5,416 nt of DNA from Deltaproteobacteria bacterium (GTDB taxonomy: Bacteria > Desulfobacterota > JADFXK01), in NCBI GenBank assembly GCA_015233285.1, contig JADFYA010000259.1, forward strand, positions 1 through 5,416, in the 5' to 3' direction. Both the position numbers and the translations under genes were made by a program. The stretch's first letter is position 1. Every line of letters starts with the position of its first letter. The notes under the pieces were generated by a model that saw only the letters and a program-made list of their open reading frames with translations, was not told the DNA's origin and searched no databases. Shown one piece after another: positions 1-5,416 of this stretch.

Positions 1-2
1 AG

Positions 3-1064
3 GCCTTGATTCTGGCCATCATCGGCGAAAAGATCAAGATTCACCAGTTCCAGGCTCTCCAGGAAACACTGTCCCGGTCGGGATTTGAGGGCAACCTGGA
101 AGAACTCGATGTCCATTCAATTCTGGGCAGTAGGTCCGGCTGCATTATCAACCGGCTGGAGCAGCGGCGGTCCAATTGGTCCCAGGCTCAAGAGAGTATC
201 TTCAAGGAAGGCAACCTGCACAAGATCCGCCGTGAAAAAGCCAATTTGGAGCTGTGGGCGGAAAAATATCCCGGTCTGACTCCCAAGATTTTGGGCTATT
301 ATGAGGAAGGTGATAAGGGCGCTCTGCTGGTCCAGTTTTTGGCCGGGTGCACCTTGGATGAAGTCATCCTGAATGCCGCTGAGGAACCGCTCCGAAATGC
401 CTTCTTTATCCTGAAGCAAATACTCGAAGAGGTGTGGCTGGAGACCCGGCAGGTCGGTCCTATGGCCACCGATTATCTCAAACAGATCCGGGCCAGGCTG
501 CCCCAAATCCACCGCGTTCATGAAAATTTTTCGCGGCCGGCCAAATATCTGGGCGTGACCAAGGTCGCCTCATCCGAAGAGCTTTTGTCTGCTTGCGCCG
601 AAATTGAGAGCCGGATTCCCGCACCCTTTGCCGTGTTGATTCATGGTGATTTCAACGTCAACAATGTCGTCTACAACCATGAATTGCAACGGGTCCACTT
701 CATTGACCTGTACCGGTCTAAATATGCCGATTACGTGCAAGATGTCTCGGTCTTTCTCATCTCGAATTTCAGAATCCCGGTTTTTGATGAAGAACTTAGA
801 TCCCGGTTAAACTGGATCATTGATAAATTCTATGAGTTCTCCAGTCAATTGGCCTTGAGTTGGCAAGACAGAACGTTCAACGCCCGGCTGGCCCTGGCCC
901 TGGCCAGATCCTTTTACACCTCCACCAGATTTGAATTAAACAAGGAATTTGCCCGTGAAATGTATTTACGGGCCCACTTCTTAATGGAAAAAGTGGCCGG
1001 ATATGGCGCGGCCGGCGGGTCCTGGACGGATTTTGTCTTTCCGTTGTCTGTATTATATTATTGA
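3..1064 (+). CDS. APH/choline-kinase-type phosphotransferase, probably 5'-partial
   Basis: This looks like a cytoplasmic kinase-fold enzyme that phosphorylates a small molecule (phosphotransferase enzyme family, the group of aminoglycoside and choline kinases). The substrate cannot be read from sequence. Numbering from the TTG at 6 (352 residues), the catalytic loop is HGDFNVNN at 213-220 with D215 as catalytic base and N220 as metal ligand. FIDLY at 232-236 supplies the second metal-binding Asp, D234. The N-lobe is less clear: a Gly-containing turn near 41-46, a candidate ATP-binding Lys at K67 (SIFK) and a paired Glu at E77 (RREK). The C-terminal third is helical. The frame stays open to the left edge and no ribosome binding site fits the TTG at 6, so the true start is probably upstream; the length is nevertheless near that of whole family members. 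It lies 95 bases before the ATP-grasp gene on the same strand. The family is confident; antibiotic resistance is not implied. Confidence 0.8.
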   Translation, partial: ALILAIIGEKIKIHQFQALQETLSRSGFEGNLEELDVHSILGSRSGCIINRLEQRRSNWSQAQESIFKEGNLHKIRREKANLELWAEKYPGLTPKILGYYEEGDKGALLVQFLAGCTLDEVILNAAEEPLRNAFFILKQILEEVWLETRQVGPMATDYLKQIRARLPQIHRVHENFSRPAKYLGVTKVASSEELLSACAEIESRIPAPFAVLIHGDFNVNNVVYNHELQRVHFIDLYRSKYADYVQDVSVFLISNFRIPVFDEELRSRLNWIIDKFYEFSSQLALSWQDRTFNARLALALARSFYTSTRFELNKEFAREMYLRAHFLMEKVAGYGAAGGSWTDFVFPLSVLYY

Positions 1065-1075
1065 GTATCTAATTC

Positions 1076-1133
1076 CTCGGGACCGGCCGGACAGACGAAT
1101 TGTTTGCTCTTCCGGGGAGGTCGAGATTTTTTT
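1076..1133 (+). terminator. Imperfect hairpin plus T7 run: candidate intrinsic terminator or attenuator
   Basis: The arms can pair as 1076-1079 with 1122-1125 (CTCG/CGAG), 1083-1084 with 1119-1120, and 1087-1090 with 1112-1115 (CCGG/CCGG). A further inner stem pairs 1092-1096 with 1102-1106, including one G-T pair. Seven T residues follow at 1127-1133. The stem is interrupted by internal loops, so efficiency is uncertain. It starts 12 bases after the phosphotransferase stop and ends 26 bases before the GTG of the ATP-grasp gene. No convincing promoter fits in those 26 bases. It may therefore act as a partial terminator that lowers expression of the downstream genes. Confidence 0.45.
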
Positions 1134-1146
1134 GCAGTAACCTGGT

Positions 1147-1153
1147 AAAGGAG
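1147..1153 (+). promoter_or_regulatory. Shine-Dalgarno site that fixes the GTG start of the ATP-grasp gene
   Basis: AAAGGAG lies 6 bases before the GTG at 1160. This near-consensus site favours that GTG over the in-frame TTG at 1100, which sits inside the upstream hairpin and lacks a binding site. The extra 20 residues gained from the TTG also show no similarity to an ATP-grasp N-terminus. Confidence 0.8.
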
Positions 1154-1159
1154 TTAAGT

Positions 1160-2095
1160 GTGCCCAGAATTGGTGTGGTTGGAATCAAAGGAAGCTGGTC
1201 TTCGGAAAAACTGGCCGACGCTGTAGCTGAGATGACCGGGTTTAGGCTATTGATCGGCATGGATGAGGTAATTTTGGACTTTGATTCGGGGCGGGCATTT
1301 TTCCAGGGATGTGATTTGACCGAACTCGATGCTTTGATGATCAAGAAGATCGGCCTCACCTACTCGCCCAGCCTGCTGGATCGGTTGGAGATCTTGCGTT
1401 ATCTCAATAGCCGAGGCCTGCCCATGTTCTCCAGACCAGGCAACATCATTGGCGTCTTGAACCGGCTGTCTTGCACCGTCACCATGCAATCGGCCGGTAT
1501 CCCCATGCCCCCGACTACTATCACCGAAGATATCACCGAGGCCTTGAAGGCCGTCTCCGAGTATGGAGAAGCTGTGTTTAAACCTCTTTATACTTCAAAA
1601 GCCCGAGGTATGGTGGTCATTAGGGCCGGTTATGGGGCGAGGGAGGCCATCGAATCTTACCGCAGTGAATATCCTTCCATGTATATCCAAAAGAAGATTG
1701 ATATCCCCGGTAAGGACCTGGGGGTGGTGTTTCTGGGCGGCGAGTACCTGACCACCTACGCCAGATGCCGGGTCCCCGGTTCATGGACCACGACTACTTT
1801 TTTCGGAGGCCAATATGAACCATATGATCCGCCGCCGGCCATTATTGACTTAGCCCGTCGGGCCCAAAGTTGCTTTGGCCTGGATTTCACCTGTGTTGAC
1901 GTGGCCGAGACCGCCGCCGGACCGGTTGTTTTTGAAGTATCGGCTTTTGGAGGCTTTCGGGGGTTGGAAAAGGCTCGGGGCATCGACGCCGCCGAGAAAT
2001 ATGTCACCTATGTTCTAGCGAGGCTCGCATCATGGAAGAAATTTCCAACTCAGCCATTGACCTCATTAGCCGGTTGCGGACAACGTACCCGGTAA
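1160..2095 (+). CDS. GAK-system ATP-grasp enzyme (RimK/glutathione-synthase-like)
   Basis: This is a predicted ATP-dependent carboxylate-amine (or thiol) ligase that would act through an acyl-phosphate. From GTG 1160 it has 311 residues. It opens with a short pre-grasp strand (PRIGVVGIKG, 2-11). The central ATP-grasp part includes FKPLYTSKARGM (140-151), where K141 is the likely ATP-binding Lys and the following residues form the flexible loop. YIQKKI (175-180) and GKDLGVVFLGGE (184-195) match the RimK pattern of hinge strand, G-x-D and strand. D247 (CVDV) and E259 (FEVS) are the expected magnesium ligands, and GGFRGLE (264-270) replaces the RimK glycine-rich end. The Asn that follows the Glu in RimK (EVN) is Ser261 here. 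I assign it to the GAK ATP-grasp family from this motif set and from its neighbours, the HprK-related kinase and amphi-Trp protein; the substrate is unknown. Its last 21 codons or so run inside the next gene, beyond the usual end of the fold. Confidence 0.82.
   Translation: MPRIGVVGIKGSWSSEKLADAVAEMTGFRLLIGMDEVILDFDSGRAFFQGCDLTELDALMIKKIGLTYSPSLLDRLEILRYLNSRGLPMFSRPGNIIGVLNRLSCTVTMQSAGIPMPPTTITEDITEALKAVSEYGEAVFKPLYTSKARGMVVIRAGYGAREAIESYRSEYPSMYIQKKIDIPGKDLGVVFLGGEYLTTYARCRVPGSWTTTTFFGGQYEPYDPPPAIIDLARRAQSCFGLDFTCVDVAETAAGPVVFEVSAFGGFRGLEKARGIDAAEKYVTYVLARLASWKKFPTQPLTSLAGCGQRTR
2020..2023 (+). promoter_or_regulatory. Weak ribosome binding site for the HprK-related gene
   Basis: GAGG stands 8 bases before the ATG at 2032, inside the coding part of the ATP-grasp gene. 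The match is short, so translation of the kinase may depend on ribosomes already translating the ATP-grasp message through this stretch. Confidence 0.45.
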
Positions 2096-3117
2096 CGGCC
2101 AGCCTTAACCTGGTTTTTGGACAGGTGAGGATAGCCGTAAAGACAAATCAGCCGACCCTGGTTGAGGTACTTAAGGAGTATTTCGGGTCTTTCACCTCCA
2201 CGGCAGGTCCCGCCGACATCACCATTACCGCCCATGAAGCTCCAATTCAGACCTTTCCTTTCTCCTTCACTCAGAAGATGCCGGACCCAGGTAAGACGAA
2301 GGTAAAGGAAGAATATGTGGAACTCGATGATGGCCGGATTGTCCGCAAGCGGCTCACAGGTCTCTGTTTTGTCTTTAACGGCCGGGACCACCTGGCTATC
2401 GGGCCTTGCCTGAGTAATGCCAATCAAATCGTTAATTTTATCAATAACCGTTATATCCAGTGGAAGCTTCACCGAGGCTGCTTGCTGGGCCATGCCGCGG
2501 GGGTCTTGTATCGTGGCCGCGGGCTTGCCTTGGCCGGGTTTTCCGGAATGGGCAAGTCCACATTGGCTCTGCACCTGGTCAGCCGGGGGACATCCTTTGT
2601 CAGTAACGACCGGTTGCTTATCTCTCCCAACGGCTCCGGCCTGGAGATGAACGGTGTGGCCAAACTCCCCCGGATCAACCCTGGGACCGTTTTGAACAAT
2701 CCTATGCTCTCCTCCGTGATTCCGGAAGAGGAGAAAGCGGCGTTTAAGTCTCTCCCTAAGGAAGAGCTATGGGATCTTGAACACAAATATGATGTGCCGA
2801 TCGGTGGAATTTTTGGCCCGTCGCGATTCGCCCTGTCGGCGCCGATGTTGGGTCTGGTCATTTTGAACTGGGACCGGACCGAGGCCCCGGTGACGGCACA
2901 GGAGGTTGATCTGGATCAGCGGCGGAACCTGCTGGCCGCCTTCATTAAGTCAGAGGGCTTGTTTTACCTGCCGCTGAGCGACGGGTCCGAACGCGACCGT
3001 TCGGCTGCGGCCTACGCAACTCTTCTGTCTCGATGCCGGGTCTGGGAAGTTCGGGGAGGAACGGATTTTTATGCCGCGGCCAACATTTGTTTCCGGTTTC
3101 TTGAGACGCAGGGATAA
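2032..3117 (+). CDS. HprK-related kinase B (GAK system)
   Basis: This is a P-loop kinase related to HPr kinase/phosphorylase (HprK), the enzyme that phosphorylates a serine of the sugar-phosphotransferase carrier HPr. The 361-residue protein has an N-terminal region of about 145 residues with no motif I recognise. The kinase core follows: GHAAG with H154, Walker A GFSGMGKST at 169-177 (K175, S176), a helix and RGTSFVSND at 185-193. There D193 takes the place of the acidic residue in the HprK 'ADD' motif. The canonical HprK signature with its LExRG core is not evident; LEMNGVAKLPRINPG (204-218) sits at about that place. No HPr gene and no PTS gene lies in the window, so the target is unlikely to be read as classical HPr. 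The ATG overlaps the ATP-grasp gene by 64 bases, a sign of co-transcription and probably coupled translation. Membership of the HprK-related B family is supported by the amphi-Trp and ATP-grasp neighbours; the true substrate is unknown. Confidence 0.85.
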   Translation: MEEISNSAIDLISRLRTTYPVTASLNLVFGQVRIAVKTNQPTLVEVLKEYFGSFTSTAGPADITITAHEAPIQTFPFSFTQKMPDPGKTKVKEEYVELDDGRIVRKRLTGLCFVFNGRDHLAIGPCLSNANQIVNFINNRYIQWKLHRGCLLGHAAGVLYRGRGLALAGFSGMGKSTLALHLVSRGTSFVSNDRLLISPNGSGLEMNGVAKLPRINPGTVLNNPMLSSVIPEEEKAAFKSLPKEELWDLEHKYDVPIGGIFGPSRFALSAPMLGLVILNWDRTEAPVTAQEVDLDQRRNLLAAFIKSEGLFYLPLSDGSERDRSAAAYATLLSRCRVWEVRGGTDFYAAANICFRFLETQG

Positions 3118-3204
3118 CAACTCTCCGGCCGACGGGCCTGGCGAGAAATGTCATCGACGATGCTCGATACAAAACAGGTCGCCGCGTTAAATAACCCCAG
3201 GTAG

Positions 3205-3209
3205 AAAGG
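3205..3209 (+). promoter_or_regulatory. Shine-Dalgarno site of the amphi-Trp gene
   Basis: AAAGG lies 8 bases before the ATG at 3218 and supports that start. The gene thus has its own good translation signal, although it follows the kinase gene by only 100 bases. Confidence 0.7.
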
Positions 3210-3217
3210 TAGAGACG

Positions 3218-3664
3218 ATGGATAAACCAAAGATCGAACTAAAGAATTCCATGGGACGAAATGAAGTGATCACCTATTTAGAAGGACTGGTCGAAGGCTT
3301 CAAGGCCGGGAAGATCGTGCTGGTGCAAGGCGACCAGATCCTCGAGATGACTGTTCCCGAAGTGGTTCAGGTGGAAGTGGAGGCTAAACAAAAGAAGGAT
3401 AAGGCCAAGTTTGCGCTGGAACTAACCTGGTTTCAGGTTTCTGATTCAGATGAATTTGATCCAGTCAAGATCTCGGGCCAAAATCCGGAGAAAGCGGTTT
3501 TAGCTGCAGGATTTGAAGAAGTCGGCGACAAAGAGCTAAAAGTTGAGCCGGAGCCGAAAGTCGAAAAAGAAACCAAGGCCGGGAAAGGAGCCAAGACTTC
3601 TCCAGAGGCGCCTCAACCTGAGAAAGACGTCAAACCCATGATCGGTCCTTGTAAAACTGTCTGA
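3218..3664 (+). CDS. Amphi-Trp domain protein with charged C-terminal tail
   Basis: This is a small acidic/basic cytoplasmic protein of 148 residues with no signal peptide or membrane segment. Residues 5-71 fit the amphi-Trp domain: a Ser-Met-x-Arg-x-Glu helix start (11-16), helix YLEGLVEGFKAGKI (20-33), a strand-turn around VLVQGDQILEM (34-44), PEVVQVEVEAKQKK (47-60) and a final strand FALELTW (65-71) ending in W71, the Trp for which the domain is named. The domain usually accounts for most of such proteins. Here residues 72-148 are extra, ending in a tail rich in Lys, Glu and Pro from about 105, probably disordered, with a single Cys at C145. It has no catalytic motif and is more likely a partner, scaffold or modification target of the ATP-grasp and kinase than an enzyme. 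That role is inference. The domain is found beside HprK-related kinase B and ATP-grasp genes in the GAK set. Confidence 0.83.
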   Translation: MDKPKIELKNSMGRNEVITYLEGLVEGFKAGKIVLVQGDQILEMTVPEVVQVEVEAKQKKDKAKFALELTWFQVSDSDEFDPVKISGQNPEKAVLAAGFEEVGDKELKVEPEPKVEKETKAGKGAKTSPEAPQPEKDVKPMIGPCKTV

Positions 3665-3868
3665 ACCGGCGAAACCCTAACTCCTCGGCTTCGGTGGGTT
3701 AACTTGAAACCTATCCCGGCTGAGGCTGTTGCCTTCCTTTAACTTGCCATGCCGATATCCCATCCCGCCTGCTGGTGAGTCTTTTCCCTGGCCAGACCGG
3801 AGAGGGCTCCCGCCGGCGCATTGGCGGATTAGCCGATCCTTAATTCTTTTATTGAAATAGAGCAAGAT
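3665..3868 (+). other. Intergenic leader before the hexose-phosphate mutase gene, no gene seen
   Basis: The 204 bases contain no credible reading frame. There are several short inverted repeats: AACCC at 3673-3677 with GGGTT at 3696-3700, the palindrome CTGGCCAG at 3788-3795, GGAG/CTCC at 3799-3802 and 3807-3810, and CCGCC/GGCGG at 3810-3814 and 3823-3827. None is followed at once by a good T run, and no clear -35/-10 pair stands out. The stretch could hold a promoter or leader structure for the mutase, which has only a poor ribosome binding site (AGAGCAAG-like, 3859-3866) before its ATG. I could not match it to a known riboswitch. Confidence 0.4.
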
Positions 3869-5227
3869 ATGATTGATCCGGTGATTTTTAGGAAATACGA
3901 CATCCGGGCCGTAGTGGATAAAGAACTTGACGATACCGGGGTAATCAACCTGGGCCAGGCCATTGGGACTTATTTCCAAACCAGGGGCGTACCCAGGATC
4001 ACCCTAGGCCGCGATGGCCGGTTGAGCTCCGACAGGTATGCCGCCTTGTTCACGGAAGGTTTGATCAGCACCGGGCTGTCTGTGGCCGACCTGGGACTGG
4101 TCACCACCCCGATGCTCTATTTTTCTGTTTATGCTCTGAAGCATCCGGGCGGCGTGATGATCACCGCCAGTCACAATCCCGCTCAGTACAATGGGTTTAA
4201 GATCTGTGTCGGGCCCCATGCCATGACGGAAACTGAGATTCAAGCCATCCGGGCCCTGGCCCAACAGGGTGACTTTCACAAAGGAAAAGGGACCATCGAA
4301 CAACTTGACGTGGCCCCCGCCTATCTGGAATATCTCGTGAACCATATTCATATTCAGCGGCCGGTGGCCATCGGTGTCGATACCGGTAATGGCTCAGTCG
4401 GTCCCATTGCCCAGGCCGTCTTTGAGGGTCTGGGGTTAAAGGCCAGGCACATCTATGCCGAGGTGGATGGTCGGTTCCCCAATCATCAGCCGGATCCCAC
4501 CGTCCCTAAGAATATGGTGGATCTCGGAGCTCTGGTCAAGCAGCATGGCCTGGAGGTGGGTCTGGGGTTTGATGGGGACGGCGACCGGGTTGGGGTGGTG
4601 GACGAGACCGGCCGGCTCATTTATGGGGACAGGTTACTCCTGATCTTTGCCACAGAGATCCTGGCCCGGCGCCCTGGGGCCGCCATCGTGGGCGATGTCA
4701 AGTGTTCCGATAATCTTTTTCGGGAGATAGAACAACGCGGCGGCAGGGCTACGATGTGGAAGACGGGGCACGCCCTGATCAAGCATAAGATGGAAGAAGA
4801 AAAAGCCGCCCTGGGCGGGGAGATGAGCGGGCATATCATCTTTGCCGACAGATACTTTGGTTTTGATGATGGGATATATGCCGCGCTTCGGCTGGTGGAG
4901 ATCCTGGCCCAAGACACTCGCCCCTTATCCGAATACCTGGCTGATGTGCCGGAAGGATATATCACTCCGGAAATACAGATTCGTTGCCCAGACAAACTCA
5001 AGTCGGCCGTGGTCGCGGAGGTGCGGGAGGCCCTGCGCCGGGATCATCAGATTAATGATATTGATGGGGTCAGAGTCGGGTTTGAGCATGGCTGGGGGCT
5101 ATTGCGGGCGTCCCAGACCATGCCGAAGCTCGTCATGCGCTTCGAGGCGGATACGGAGGAAGAGCTCAACCGGATCAGATCGATATTCGAGTCCCAGGTC
5201 ACCCAAGCCCTCCAGGCCAACATATAG
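3869..5227 (+). CDS. Phosphomannomutase/phosphoglucomutase (AlgC type)
   Basis: This cytoplasmic enzyme interconverts hexose 6-phosphate and 1-phosphate (mannose and/or glucose) through a phosphoserine. It feeds GDP-mannose, UDP-glucose and thus glycan synthesis, or glucan breakdown. The 452 residues cover all four alpha-D-phosphohexomutase domains. Visible sites are YDIRAVV (10-16, R13), TASHNP (99-104, phospho-acceptor S101), K111, the metal loop DGDGDR (235-240), WKTGH (297-301, H301) and the sugar-binding GEMSGH (317-322; E318, S320, H322). The C-terminal phosphate loop is RASQTMP (413-419). These sit at a constant offset of 7 to 8 from the Pseudomonas AlgC sites as I remember them, so the protein is full length. 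The phosphate loop has Gln416 and Met418 where AlgC has Asn and Thr. GEMSGH is the dual-specificity (PMM/PGM) form, so the preferred sugar is undecided. The gene lies 204 bases after the amphi-Trp gene on the same strand; whether it shares its transcript is unknown. Confidence 0.95.
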   Translation: MIDPVIFRKYDIRAVVDKELDDTGVINLGQAIGTYFQTRGVPRITLGRDGRLSSDRYAALFTEGLISTGLSVADLGLVTTPMLYFSVYALKHPGGVMITASHNPAQYNGFKICVGPHAMTETEIQAIRALAQQGDFHKGKGTIEQLDVAPAYLEYLVNHIHIQRPVAIGVDTGNGSVGPIAQAVFEGLGLKARHIYAEVDGRFPNHQPDPTVPKNMVDLGALVKQHGLEVGLGFDGDGDRVGVVDETGRLIYGDRLLLIFATEILARRPGAAIVGDVKCSDNLFREIEQRGGRATMWKTGHALIKHKMEEEKAALGGEMSGHIIFADRYFGFDDGIYAALRLVEILAQDTRPLSEYLADVPEGYITPEIQIRCPDKLKSAVVAEVREALRRDHQINDIDGVRVGFEHGWGLLRASQTMPKLVMRFEADTEEELNRIRSIFESQVTQALQANI

Positions 5228-5416
5228 CCACTACCTGATAGACTAATTCGATGACGTCGCTGCTTACAGTTCTTTTTTGTTGATCAGCTCTAATCAAATT
5301 GTGGGATGCAACCTCCCCTTGATCAACTTCGACCACTGCCATGCCTACATGAGGCGGCTCATCGGTTCGCGCATAGCCAAAAGGAGCATGGGCGTGACCT
5401 CTCCAGCGAACTAGAC
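5228..5416. other. Window tail without a confident gene
   Basis: The 189 bases after the mutase contain a T6 run at 5273-5278 without a stable hairpin before it, so no clear terminator. Frames remain open by chance length on both strands. On the + strand, ATG 5306 runs 37 codons to the edge, without a ribosome binding site. On the - strand, an open stretch enters from the right edge and stops inside the 3' end of the mutase gene. Neither encodes a motif I recognise. Confidence 0.4.
5279..5327. repeat. 8-bp inverted repeat downstream of the mutase
   Basis: GTTGATCA at 5279-5286 and TGATCAAC at 5320-5327 are perfect inverted copies with 33 bases between them. A third related half, ATCAA at 5293-5297, could form an alternative small hairpin with 5280-5284. 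The pair could be a spaced operator, an end of a small element or chance. No direct target duplication or transposase is visible. Confidence 0.4.

Noticed and set aside
634..720. Reading the first gene as an aminoglycoside resistance determinant
   Set aside because: The HGDxxxxN and D motifs define only the broad kinase fold. The setting beside housekeeping-type and GAK genes gives no sign of a resistance cassette.
1100..1159. TTG at 1100 as the ATP-grasp start, adding 20 residues
   Set aside because: It lies in the loop of the candidate terminator hairpin with no ribosome binding site, while GTG 1160 has AAAGGAG at the right distance and starts directly at the first beta strand.
3152..3168. 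Odd-centred palindrome CATCG-A-CGATG and the overlapping ATCGA/TCGAT pair before the amphi-Trp gene, as an operator
   Set aside because: The arms are 5 bases, no promoter can be placed around them and no second copy occurs in the window.
3673..3700. AACCC/GGGTT hairpin after the amphi-Trp gene as a terminator
   Set aside because: The outer stem is only 5 bp around an 18-base loop with weak inner pairing, and no T run follows.
3677..3979. Minus-strand open frame of 100 codons across the gap before the mutase
   Set aside because: It overlaps the firmly identified 5' end of the mutase gene, shows no recognisable motif and looks like a chance frame.
5301..5416. Short + strand frames in the tail (ATG 5306 to the edge; GTG 5301 to TAG 5412-5414) and an open - strand stretch entering from the right
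   Set aside because: They are too short to judge, lack ribosome binding sites and encode nothing I recognise. An open stretch of this length is expected by chance among six frames.
1..5416. CRISPR arrays, tRNA or rRNA genes, insertion sequences
   Set aside because: No regularly spaced repeats, tRNA-like folds, rRNA-like sequence or transposase motifs were seen on either strand.

Overview
The window holds five genes, all on the + strand and tightly spaced, with mid-50s percent GC by eye and NTG starts with purine-rich ribosome binding sites. It reads as a chromosomal segment of an anaerobic Desulfobacterota-type bacterium (the former Deltaproteobacteria). This placement rests on gene content, because I know this combination of families mainly from sulfate reducers and their relatives. 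It is not a taxonomic proof.

Layout. Positions 3-1064 carry a protein-kinase-fold small-molecule phosphotransferase (APH/choline kinase type) whose 5' end probably lies beyond the left edge. A 95-base gap follows, with an imperfect hairpin and a run of seven T. Positions 1160-2095 encode a RimK/glutathione-synthase-like ATP-grasp enzyme, overlapped for 64 bases by an HPr-kinase-related P-loop protein (2032-3117). After 100 bases comes a small amphi-Trp domain protein with a charged tail (3218-3664). A 204-base gap leads to a phosphomannomutase/phosphoglucomutase of the AlgC type (3869-5227). The last 189 bases hold no gene I can defend, only an inverted repeat and some short open frames.

How the genes fit together. 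ATP-grasp, HprK-related kinase B and amphi-Trp proteins are the defining parts of what I recall being named the 'GAK system' in the TIGRFAM/NCBI family models. It is a conserved gene set of unknown biochemical role that often also includes a CofD-like protein, which is not seen in this window. Here the core set is flanked by a second kinase-fold phosphotransferase and by a hexose-phosphate mutase. That gives three ATP-dependent enzymes, one hexose-phosphate isomerising enzyme and one small non-enzymatic protein that might be a scaffold or a target. A role in sugar-phosphate or glycoconjugate metabolism, or its control, is an inference from the neighbours only. The unexplained GAK core is the most interesting content of the window.
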